64,000 nt of DNA, taken from positions 620,001-684,000 of the forward strand of contig CAWHKV010000002.1 of the NCBI GenBank assembly GCA_963830175.1, read 5' to 3'. Numbering within the stretch: the first letter of the stretch is position 1; every line of letters begins with the position of its first letter. This DNA is from JBBRBB01 sp963830175. Lineage in GTDB: Bacteria > Bacteroidota > Bacteroidia > Chitinophagales > Chitinophagaceae. The translations under genes were made by a program, and so were the position numbers. Shown here piece by piece: positions 46,310 through 54,185 of the stretch. The notes under the pieces are model-generated. The model saw only the letters and a list, made by a program, of their open reading frames with translations, did not search any database and was not told the origin of the DNA.

Positions 46310-47116
46310 ATGGTTAAGCACATTCCCAATTTTTTTACTTTATTGAATCTTTTTTTTGGTTGCCTCGCAATAATTGCTACGCTGCAGCCCGGGCTTGTTC
46401 CTTTATATACTGCAAACGATAATGGACTTTACCCCGAGTTGAATAATGCAGGAGTTCAATACATTACCATACCCGTTCAAATTTGTATGGCTTCTGTATT
46501 TATTGGGTTGGCAGGGCTGGTAGATTTCCTGGATGGCTTTATTGCCCGCGCGCTGAATGCCACTTCAATTTTAGGAAAACAATTAGATTCTTTAGCAGAC
46601 CTGGTTAGTTTTGGTGTTGCCCCTGCGATGATCCTTTATCAGTTCTTACGGCTTGCATTTGCACAGCAACAAACAGGATTAAACATTTACAGTGCTTTTC
46701 TTTTGCCTGCTTTACTTTTACCCTGCGCTGCCGCTTACAGGCTGGGCAGATTTAACATAGACTACGTTGCAAAACTCGGTTTTTCAGGTTTGCCAACACC
46801 CGCTGCCAGTTTACTGGTTGCATCATTTCCTTTAATTTATTGGTTTGATAATGTGCCCTGGTTCACTAACTTGTTGTTGAATGCATGGTTTTTATATGGC
46901 GTAATTTTACTGCTTAGTTTTTTAATGATTAGTAAGTTGCCCATGCTCGCTTTAAAATTTGTAAAAGGAAATTACAGGGCTTTGATTCCTTTTGTTGTGT
47001 TGTTTGTTTTAGCCACAATCTTCGCAGCCATATGGGGTTGGATCTCGGTGCCTCTAATTTTTGTTACCTATGTTCTTTTATCTTTGTTCGTAAACTTTAA
47101 AAGGAATGACGTTTAA
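46310..47116 (+). CDS. pssA: CDP-diacylglycerol-serine O-phosphatidyltransferase-type CDP-alcohol transferase
   Basis: A 268-residue multi-pass membrane enzyme. It has the CDP-alcohol phosphotransferase motif D-G-x2-A-R-x8-G-x3-D-x3-D (LDGFIARALNATSILGKQLDSLAD) and begins VKHIPNFFTLLNLFFGCLAI, typical of bacterial phosphatidylserine synthase. It makes phosphatidylserine, precursor of phosphatidylethanolamine. The PssA assignment over other CDP-alcohol transferases rests on the N-terminus and total length. The 3' end overlaps purS by 11 bases. Confidence 0.85.
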   Translation: MVKHIPNFFTLLNLFFGCLAIIATLQPGLVPLYTANDNGLYPELNNAGVQYITIPVQICMASVFIGLAGLVDFLDGFIARALNATSILGKQLDSLADLVSFGVAPAMILYQFLRLAFAQQQTGLNIYSAFLLPALLLPCAAAYRLGRFNIDYVAKLGFSGLPTPAASLLVASFPLIYWFDNVPWFTNLLLNAWFLYGVILLLSFLMISKLPMLALKFVKGNYRALIPFVVLFVLATIFAAIWGWISVPLIFVTYVLLSLFVNFKRNDV

Positions 47117-47354
47117 TGTTCAGATAAAGGTAATGCTGTTAAAAGATTTGTTAGATCCCCAGGGAAAAGCCATTCAATCAGGCATGCAAAATTTAGATCT
47201 CGGTAATGTGCAGGATGTAAGGGTGGGTAAACACATAACCTTGCAGGTTAATGCAACCTCAGAAGAAGAGGCTCACAAAATAGCCGAAGAGGCTTGCAAG
47301 AAATTACTGGCAAACCCTGTAATGGAATATTACGAAATTGAAATGATCAACTGA
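47106..47354 (+). CDS. purS: Phosphoribosylformylglycinamidine synthase, PurS subunit
   Basis: An 82-residue protein matching PurS (FNVQIKVMLLKDLLDPQGKAIQSG, VQDVRVGKHITLQV, ACKKLLANPVMEYYEIEMI). PurS bridges PurL and PurQ in the FGAM synthase complex of purine synthesis. It overlaps pssA by 11 bases, an unusual pairing; purL and purQ are not in the window. Whether purS is translated by reinitiation from the pssA stop is an inference from the overlap. Confidence 0.93.
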   Translation: MTFNVQIKVMLLKDLLDPQGKAIQSGMQNLDLGNVQDVRVGKHITLQVNATSEEEAHKIAEEACKKLLANPVMEYYEIEMIN

Positions 47355-47400
47355 TGATTGCCGCAGGCTAATACACTTGCTGCCTGCCCGGTTAACAATT

Positions 47401-48075
47401 ATGCTTTACTTAGTTCCCACACCGGTTGGAAATTTAAAAGACATCACCCTTCGGGCATTAGAGGTATTACAACAAGTGGATGTTATACTTTGCGAGGATA
47501 CCCGAACCTCTTCCAAATTGCTGAATCATTATAACATTTCAAAACCTCTTCTACCTTATCACCAGCATAATGAGCATAAGATTCTGGCAACCCTGGTAGA
47601 CCAATTATTAGCCGGTAAAGTAATGGCTCTGGTAACCGACGCCGGAACACCCGGTATTTCCGACCCGGCATTTTTACTGGTAAGAGAATGCATAAAAAAT
47701 GATGTAAAAGTTGAATGTTTACCCGGCGCTACTGCTTTTGTACCCGCTTTAGTTAATAGCGGTTTACCTACTAACCGGTTTGTTTTTGAAGGGTTCTTGC
47801 CCTTGAAAAAAGGAAGGCACACCATGTTAACTCAGCTTGCAAATGAAGAACGAACAATGATTTTTTATGAAAGTCCTGTTCGCCTTAGAAAAACACTGGC
47901 AGATCTTATAAAATATTTTGGGGCAGAAAGAAATTGTAGTGTAACCCGTGAGCTTTCTAAAATGTTCGAGGAAAATTACCGCGGGTCATTACAACAGGTT
48001 CTGGATCATTTCACATCCAAAAATGTCAAGGGAGAAATTGTTGTGGTGGTGGAAGGAAGTGCCTTCAAATCTTAA
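47401..48075 (+). CDS. rsmI: 16S rRNA (cytidine1402-2'-O)-methyltransferase
   Basis: A 224-residue SAM-dependent tetrapyrrole-methylase-fold enzyme that methylates C1402 of 16S rRNA. Signatures are LVPTPVGNLKDITLRALEVL, LCEDTRTSSKLL, LVTDAGTPGISDPAFLLVREC, GLPTNRFVFEGFLP and FYESPVRLRKTL. It is shorter than E. coli RsmI (286) and lacks the C-terminal extension, as is common in Bacteroidota. The ATG at 47401 is preferred over the upstream TTG frame start at 47377. It follows purS by 46 bases. Confidence 0.94.
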   Translation: MLYLVPTPVGNLKDITLRALEVLQQVDVILCEDTRTSSKLLNHYNISKPLLPYHQHNEHKILATLVDQLLAGKVMALVTDAGTPGISDPAFLLVRECIKNDVKVECLPGATAFVPALVNSGLPTNRFVFEGFLPLKKGRHTMLTQLANEERTMIFYESPVRLRKTLADLIKYFGAERNCSVTRELSKMFEENYRGSLQQVLDHFTSKNVKGEIVVVVEGSAFKS

Positions 48076-48144
48076 AAAAGGTTTAATTGTATTTTTATTG
48101 TGGGTGTTTTTTTTCACTTTGCAATAGTTTTATATATGCTGCAA

Positions 48145-48585
48145 ATGAAAAAGTGTTTCACAATATTGTTTTTAAGTAGTCTTATTGGTTTATCTGTATT
48201 CTCTCAGAATAAGATTCCCACTCATGTAGAAGATGCACTTTTTACTCGTTATCCTCATGCGCAAAAAGTTGAATGGCAAAACAACCAGGTTAATTACAAT
48301 GCCACATATTTACTAAATGGACACCAGATGATTTCTGAGTTTACCCATAATGGTGACTGGCTTTGTACCGAACGATTAATAAAATTGGAAGATTTACCTC
48401 ACAATATTATTTCCAACCTTTCTAAAGGGGAATATGCAAACTGGAATAAGCCAGTGGTTAAAGAATGCAGGCCCTCCGGTGATCCCATTCAATATATGGT
48501 TGTTGTAGAAAAGAAAGGTTTCGTTAAAAAGCAGCTAACATTTAATGCTGACGGAAAACTATTAAAAGCAGTTGCTGCACGGTAA
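48145..48585 (+). CDS. PepSY-like secreted protein
   Basis: A 146-residue protein from the ATG at 48145 with a signal peptide (MKKCFTILFLSSLIGLSVFSQ). The mature part has two PepSY-like halves: THVEDALFTRYPHAQKVEWQ-YNATYLLNGHQMISEFTHNGDWL and then IISNLSKGEYANWNKPVVKE through TFNADGKLLKAV, as in the putative beta-lactamase-inhibitor-like PepSY_like family of Bacteroidota. Role unknown; a periplasmic inhibitor or binding protein is likely. Upstream Mets at 48100 and 48136 are rejected because the signal peptide begins at 48145. Confidence 0.85.
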   Translation: MKKCFTILFLSSLIGLSVFSQNKIPTHVEDALFTRYPHAQKVEWQNNQVNYNATYLLNGHQMISEFTHNGDWLCTERLIKLEDLPHNIISNLSKGEYANWNKPVVKECRPSGDPIQYMVVVEKKGFVKKQLTFNADGKLLKAVAAR

Positions 48586-48658
48586 TTCCATAAATAATTT
48601 ATTCCATTTTTTTGCAGCTGTTTATTTACTTGCACCCCGTTATAAAAAATTTGATCTT

Positions 48659-50521
48659 ATGAAAGGACCTTTCGTATTAAGCATAGTTATGTTTTTTTCC
48701 TCCGTAATTTATGCTCAGCCAGACAGGTGGCAGCAAAAAATAAAATACAATATAGATGTTGATATGAATGTGCAGACAAATATGCTGCACGGTATTGAAA
48801 AAATTGAATATTGGAATAACTCACCCGATACGCTGCACCGCGTTTTCTTTCATCTTTACTGGAATGCCTTTAAACCCGGAAGTATGATGGACGTTCGCAG
48901 CCGGGAGTTAGGTAAAACACTTTTGTTTACCACTAAAAATGGAGATGAGATTTATGATTGGGATGGGCGGGTAGAAGATCGCATCAGCAAATTATTGCCG
49001 GATGAAGAGGGGTCGCAGGTTGTAAGTTCTTTGAGAATTGCAGGCAAACAACAAAAACTCATAAAACACGAAACCATTTTGGAAGTAGTGCTTTCAGAAC
49101 CCATTTACCCTAATTCAAAAACTTCAATAGAGTTGAATTTTGAGGCGCAGGTTCCTATACAAATTCGCCGCAGTGGCAGGAATAATGCAGAAGGCATTCG
49201 ATATAGCATGAGCCAATGGTATCCCAAAATGGTTGAATACGATTACCAGGGCTGGAATGCCAACCCCTACATTGCAAGAGAATTTTACGGTGTTTGGGGA
49301 GACTTCGATGTGAATATTACTATCGATAAAAATTATATGCTTGCTGCAACTGGAACCCTTTTGAATAACAATGAAATTAGGTTTGGATATGAAACCTCTA
49401 AAGTAGTAAAGCCAGCCGCTTCCCTAAAAAACTTTACCTGGAAGTTTTCAGCGAAAAACGTGCACGATTTTGTGTGGGCAGCAGACACCGCCTTTACTAT
49501 GATTAAGAAGCAGGTAGCAAATGGTCCGCTTATTTATGTGGTTTATAAAAAGGTTGATAGTCTTCAGCAGAAATGGATGAACCTGGCAGAGACCGTAGAA
49601 AAAGCATACCCCTTTATAGAAAAGAATTTTGGTGCTTACCCATATAAAAATTATTCATTTATACAGGGTGGCGATGGCGCCATGGAATACCCAATGGCAA
49701 CACTTATTAAATCACCCAGTGTTGGCACAGCCCTGCACGAATGGATGCACAGCTGGTACCAGGGAGTGTTAGGAACAAATGAAAGTTTATATGCCTGGAT
49801 GGATGAGGGTTTTACTACTTATGCCGAATTAAAAGTCTCTGCGTGGTTAAGAAATGATTCAGCCTTTGCTTTTAAAGGCAGTTATGCCGGTTACTTTAAT
49901 TTGGTTAAGAGCGATAGGGTAGAACCTATGAGCACACACGCCGATCATTATAAAACCAATTATGGCTACAGCCAGAATGCCTATTCAAAAGGTGCTGTAT
50001 TTCTTGCACAGCTTGGGTATATTGTTGGCGACAGTGTATTAAATAATATACTTCGTAGGTATTATGCTGAATGGATGTTTAAACATCCCAACCCAAATGA
50101 CTTTATTCGGATTGCTGAAAAGGAAAGCGGCCTCATTCTTCAATGGTATAAAGAATATTGGATCTACACTACTAAAACCATTGATTACGCATTGGGTGAG
50201 ATAAATGGTAAAGGAGATTCTACTACCATAAAAATTAAAAAATTGTCTGACATGCCGATGCCGGTAGATGTACTAATAACTTACAAAGATGGCTCTGTAG
50301 AAATGCATTATATACCAGTTAATTTAACTTATGGTAATAAAAGTAACGAGGCAAACGTTTCAAGAACTATTCATAAGGAATGGAACTGGGTAAACCCTGA
50401 TTATGATATAGAGATCGGTCATAGTGTGAGTGAAATAAAGTCAATAGAAATCGATCCAAGTTTAAGACTGGCGGATGTAAACAGGGCAAACAACAAAATT
50501 ATTGTTCCGCAGCAACCATAA
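48659..50521 (+). CDS. M1-family zinc metallopeptidase, short paralogue
   Basis: A 620-residue secreted peptidase starting MKGPFVLSIVMFFSSVIYAQ, with this ATG placed at the signal peptide. Zinc ligands H360-E-W-M-H364 and Glu383 keep the HExxH-x18-E spacing (YAWMDEGFTTY), and GAMEY (GGDGAMEYPMATL) provides the substrate-binding motif. It lacks the long beta-rich tail of the M1 enzyme at 37585-40443. Both may process peptides in the periplasm. It starts 73 bases after the PepSY-like gene. Confidence 0.93.
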   Translation: MKGPFVLSIVMFFSSVIYAQPDRWQQKIKYNIDVDMNVQTNMLHGIEKIEYWNNSPDTLHRVFFHLYWNAFKPGSMMDVRSRELGKTLLFTTKNGDEIYDWDGRVEDRISKLLPDEEGSQVVSSLRIAGKQQKLIKHETILEVVLSEPIYPNSKTSIELNFEAQVPIQIRRSGRNNAEGIRYSMSQWYPKMVEYDYQGWNANPYIAREFYGVWGDFDVNITIDKNYMLAATGTLLNNNEIRFGYETSKVVKPAASLKNFTWKFSAKNVHDFVWAADTAFTMIKKQVANGPLIYVVYKKVDSLQQKWMNLAETVEKAYPFIEKNFGAYPYKNYSFIQGGDGAMEYPMATLIKSPSVGTALHEWMHSWYQGVLGTNESLYAWMDEGFTTYAELKVSAWLRNDSAFAFKGSYAGYFNLVKSDRVEPMSTHADHYKTNYGYSQNAYSKGAVFLAQLGYIVGDSVLNNILRRYYAEWMFKHPNPNDFIRIAEKESGLILQWYKEYWIYTTKTIDYALGEINGKGDSTTIKIKKLSDMPMPVDVLITYKDGSVEMHYIPVNLTYGNKSNEANVSRTIHKEWNWVNPDYDIEIGHSVSEIKSIEIDPSLRLADVNRANNKIIVPQQP

Positions 50522-50786
50522 AATATGAATGTTATTTTAGAAGGAGTGATCTGTTAATGCATCTGTGTTTGAAAGCCGAAATCAGTTAAATAAAATTTAA
50601 AGCAATCAGAATTAAAGAATTACGCATACAGGCAGGCAACCGATTCAACAAGTGTGCGTATATACATAAACAAGTTACCATCCCTATTATCACATTAAAA
50701 TTTTTAATAATAACAATTTATTTTTAATTTGGACAGTATGGGGTACAAGATTATTTTTGCGTGCCTTAAAAAAAACATCAAAACCA
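50522..50786 (+). other. 265-base intergenic region with the EPS operon promoter
   Basis: No gene seen; AT-rich. The right end carries the promoter at 50729-50759. The rest shows no hairpin or repeat that I would call. Confidence 0.5.
50729..50759 (+). promoter_or_regulatory. Bacteroidota promoter of the EPS export genes
   Basis: TTG (50729-50731), 20-base spacer, TATTTTTG (50752-50759), an exact TAnnTTTG match. The predicted transcript starts near 50766, so the TTG frame start at 50757 cannot be the initiator and ATG 50787 is the likely start of wza. Confidence 0.6.
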
Positions 50787-51611
50787 ATGCGAATGTTCCA
50801 AAATGCTTATAGCCGGATATTTGTTTTTGCGGCTGGCTTTCTTATTATATCTAACCTTTTTTCCTGTAGAACCGACAGAATCGCTTATTTTAAAGATATT
50901 CCAGACACCCTCCGGTCAAAAATAATTGTTCCCAATCCGGTTGATGCGCCGGTAATTCATCCTGACGATGTAATTAATATTACCATTCAAACACTTGATC
51001 CTAACGCTAACCTGATTCTTAACCAGGGCAATCTTCCGGTTAACAGTGGTGCTGTAAGCAATGGTGGAGGCAATAATTTAAACCAGGCTGCCATAGCCGG
51101 TTACCTTGTAGATAAGAAAGGCGTTGTTCACCTACCTTATGTGGGGGATGTTTTCGTAAAAGATTTAACTACATCAGAAGCACGTACACTCATCACCGAA
51201 AAAATTGCTATCTATTTTAAAGAGCCGGTGGTTAATGTGCGTTTTTCTAATTTTAAAATAACGGTTTTAGGTGAAGTAAGAAATCCTACTACCTTTTTAA
51301 TACCCAACGAAAACCCTACGATTATTGACGCTTTGGGTTTAGCGGGAGACATAACACTTTATGGAAGAAGGGATAATGTAATGCTTATCAGAACAAATGA
51401 TGCAGGGCAAAAAGAAATAGTTCGTTTAAATATGGATAGCAGCAAGGTTATCACCTCACCTTATTTCAATCTCCGTCCCAATGATGTAATCTACGTTGAG
51501 CCATCATCCGAAAGGGTGGCAAGCGCAAGTGCATACCGTACAAGAGATATAGCCATAATAGGCAGTGCTTTATCCCTGATGGTTGTAATTGTTGCAAGGC
51601 TCATCAGGTAA
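50787..51611 (+). CDS. wza: Polysaccharide export outer membrane lipoprotein (Wza/GfcE family)
   Basis: A 274-residue lipoprotein (Cys27 in NLFSC). The polysaccharide biosynthesis/export domain (VIHPDDVINITIQTLDPNAN, GYLVDKKGVVHLPYVGDVFVKDLTTSEARTLI) and a SLBB-type domain (VLGEVRNPTTFLIPNENPTIIDALGLAGDI) follow. A C-terminal hydrophobic helix (IAIIGSALSLMVVIVARLIR) would span the outer membrane, as in Wza. It forms the export channel with the tyrosine kinase Wzc encoded 44 bases downstream. Confidence 0.92.
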   Translation: MRMFQNAYSRIFVFAAGFLIISNLFSCRTDRIAYFKDIPDTLRSKIIVPNPVDAPVIHPDDVINITIQTLDPNANLILNQGNLPVNSGAVSNGGGNNLNQAAIAGYLVDKKGVVHLPYVGDVFVKDLTTSEARTLITEKIAIYFKEPVVNVRFSNFKITVLGEVRNPTTFLIPNENPTIIDALGLAGDITLYGRRDNVMLIRTNDAGQKEIVRLNMDSSKVITSPYFNLRPNDVIYVEPSSERVASASAYRTRDIAIIGSALSLMVVIVARLIR

Positions 51612-51655
51612 TCTTATTCACAAAGTTTTTCTATTTAATTATAATAATTCAAAAA

Positions 51656-54079
51656 ATGCAAGATTACAGAAATGAGTATGGAACAAATGGTGTTTCTGCT
51701 CATCAGGATGTAGATATAAAATTTCTTGTTGCAAAAGTTATTGGTAACTGGTACTGGTACGTTTTGTCAGTTATCCTCTTTTTAGGTCTAGGCCTTCTAA
51801 TTATGTTGTATACCTCGCCAAGGTATGCTGTAACAGCAAGGGTTCTTGTAAATGGTTATACATCGCAGGGAAAAGGACTTACAGGTTTAAGTGAAGGAAG
51901 TCTTTTGAATGATTTAGGGCTTTATTCTGTTCCAAATACTATAAGTAATGAGTTGGAAATTATTCATAGCCGTACATTGGTTGAAAGAACTGTTCGCGAT
52001 CTTCAATTAAATGTGGTGTACCTGGGTCAGGGGCCAATTCGCTACGAAGAAACTTATAAAAATTCTCCGTTTTTTATTGAATTATTATCACTGACAGATG
52101 TATTGGCAAATCCTATTGAATATGATATAAGGATCAACAACGATAAGATAAAATTTAAAGACGCTGACTCAGACAGCACATTTACCGCAACCTGGGGCGA
52201 TACACTTTCTTTTAAATATGGTAAATGGGTATTGGTACGCAACCCTGCAGTTTATGAAAATAATCCCAAGCATGAGCTTGGAATGACCATTTCAACATAT
52301 GGTGCTGCATTAAATAAATACCTGGCTGATATTGAAGCCATAACTACCAATGAGTTTGTAAACATCATTGATCTTGAAATTGACGGACCAACACCTGCCA
52401 AACATGAAGATGTTTTAAGGCACCTGATTGAATTATACATAAGTGCAGATATAGCAGAAAGAAACAAAGTAGCCGACAGTACCATCTCATTCATAGATAG
52501 CAGGCTGGGTGGTGTTTCCTACGAGTTAAGTAATATTGACCGTGGAATCGAAGGTTTTAAAAGAGCCAACAACCTTACCACTTTAAGTGAAGATGCAAAA
52601 GTACTGTTGAACAGTACAACACAGATTACACAAAACCTCGCAGAAAAAGAAGTTCAGTTAAGAATTATAAATGACCTGGAAAGATACCTGGCTGATGATA
52701 AGAATAACAGCCGGATAATGCCTACAACTGCACCTATACAAGATGCAGCATTTGTAAACACCTTAGAGAAATACAACAGCATGCAATTGCAAAGGCAGGC
52801 GCTGTTACAAAATACTACCGAAGCTAACCCTTCAGTTAGAAACTTAGATGTACAATTAGGGCAACTTAGAGGCGACCTGTTGAATATGATGCGCACTTAC
52901 AAAAGAGGTGTATCAATGCAACAATCAGATCTGGAAAGAAGAACAAACGAATTGCAGGGTGCTATTAAATCTGTTCCCACACAGGAGCGTCAGTACCTGG
53001 ATTTTACAAGAAAGCAAAATGTTATGCAGCAGTTGTATTTATACCTGCTTCAAACTAAAGAACAAACTGCTGTTTCTAAAAGTAACAACATTGGTCCCAT
53101 CAGGATAATTGATCAGCCAATGCGTAACCCCGTTCCTTACTTCCCGAGCCTTGTTATTATTGTTGCAGCTGCATTGTTCCTGGCTTTGGTTATTCCTTCC
53201 ATAGTCATTTTCATGAAGGAGTTACTAAATACAAAAACGCTTACTTCAGAAGATATCAGCAAATCAACGCTTGTACCTATTGTTGCAGAAATTAGTCATA
53301 GTAAATCTCAACAGCAAATAGTGGTCGGAAATGAATCAAGAACCGAGGTGGCAGAGCAATTCAGAACATTGCGAACCAATCTTCAGTTCTTACTTCCAAA
53401 CCCTTCTGAAAAAATAATAATGACCACCTCCAGTATGGGTGGTGAGGGTAAATCTTTCATTGCAATGAACTTGTCTGCAGCGCTTGCCATATCTGGTAAA
53501 AAAGTGTTGCTGATGGAAATGGACTTACGTAAACCACGTATCTCAAGTGCATTGGGCGTAGATAATTCTATAGGTTTTAGTAACTATATCGTATCTGATA
53601 TAAAGCTGCGCGATATTATTAAACCTTCCGGCATTCATCCCAACTGCATGTTGTTAAGTTCTGGTTCATTGCCTCCAAACCCCGCAGAATTATTGACCCA
53701 CGATAAGGTTCACCAGTTATTTACAGATGTTAGAAACGAGTTTGATTATATAGTGGTTGACTGTTCGCCAGTAGGTCTTGTTACAGACGCTTTATTGCTT
53801 GGTAAGTATTCAGACATTGTATTGTATGTGGTGAGGCAGCGTTTCACATTTAAAAAGCAAATTGATATAATCCAGGGCTTGTATAACGACCGTAAGTTTA
53901 AGAAAATTGACATTGTGTTCAACGATGTTAAAGCAATACCGGGTTACGGCTACGGTTATGGTTACGGTTATAGCTATGGGTATAAATACGGATACGGATA
54001 TTACGACGACGATAGAAGCTCATTCTTTAAAAAGCTGTTTGGTATGGGCAAAAAGAAAGGTAAAAAAGCCTCCGTTTAA
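51656..54079 (+). CDS. wzc: Wzc-type exopolysaccharide co-polymerase and bacterial tyrosine kinase
   Basis: An 807-residue inner-membrane protein. An N-terminal Wzz segment with TM1 (about 36-56), a long periplasmic GNVR/coiled-coil region, TM2 (about 495-520) and a BY-kinase domain are seen. Walker A is MGGEGKS (about 594-600), Walker A' LLMEMDLRKP, Walker B VVDCSPVGL. The C-terminus has a tyrosine cluster (GYGYGYGYSYGYKYGYGYY, about 762-782) for autophosphorylation, followed by a basic tail. It controls chain length and export of capsule or EPS through the Wza channel. The long Gly-Tyr alternation is unusual compared with typical Wzc clusters. Confidence 0.94.
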   Translation: MQDYRNEYGTNGVSAHQDVDIKFLVAKVIGNWYWYVLSVILFLGLGLLIMLYTSPRYAVTARVLVNGYTSQGKGLTGLSEGSLLNDLGLYSVPNTISNELEIIHSRTLVERTVRDLQLNVVYLGQGPIRYEETYKNSPFFIELLSLTDVLANPIEYDIRINNDKIKFKDADSDSTFTATWGDTLSFKYGKWVLVRNPAVYENNPKHELGMTISTYGAALNKYLADIEAITTNEFVNIIDLEIDGPTPAKHEDVLRHLIELYISADIAERNKVADSTISFIDSRLGGVSYELSNIDRGIEGFKRANNLTTLSEDAKVLLNSTTQITQNLAEKEVQLRIINDLERYLADDKNNSRIMPTTAPIQDAAFVNTLEKYNSMQLQRQALLQNTTEANPSVRNLDVQLGQLRGDLLNMMRTYKRGVSMQQSDLERRTNELQGAIKSVPTQERQYLDFTRKQNVMQQLYLYLLQTKEQTAVSKSNNIGPIRIIDQPMRNPVPYFPSLVIIVAAALFLALVIPSIVIFMKELLNTKTLTSEDISKSTLVPIVAEISHSKSQQQIVVGNESRTEVAEQFRTLRTNLQFLLPNPSEKIIMTTSSMGGEGKSFIAMNLSAALAISGKKVLLMEMDLRKPRISSALGVDNSIGFSNYIVSDIKLRDIIKPSGIHPNCMLLSSGSLPPNPAELLTHDKVHQLFTDVRNEFDYIVVDCSPVGLVTDALLLGKYSDIVLYVVRQRFTFKKQIDIIQGLYNDRKFKKIDIVFNDVKAIPGYGYGYGYGYSYGYKYGYGYYDDDRSSFFKKLFGMGKKKGKKASV

Positions 54080-54126
54080 TTTTGACAGTTAAACATCCGG
54101 CTTCGCCGGAAATAGAATAATACATT

Positions 54127-54161
54127 GAGTGAGCAGCGCATCTGCTCACTCATGTTTTTTT
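54127..54161 (+). terminator. Rho-independent terminator between wzc and the flippase gene
   Basis: GAGTGAGCAG (54127-54136) pairs with CTGCTCACTC (54142-54151) over CGCAT, followed by ATG and six or more T. A second short hairpin TCCGG-CTTCG-CCGGA (54096-54110) lies just before it. The longer frame for the flippase begins inside this stem, so ATG 54186 is the start. Confidence 0.88.
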
Positions 54162-54185
54162 AATACGTTTTGTTGTGCACGCGTC

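Noticed and set aside
53936..54005. Tandem repeat or CRISPR-like array at the end of wzc
   Set aside because: The repeats are codons for Gly-Tyr inside a continuous reading frame, with no spacers of constant length.
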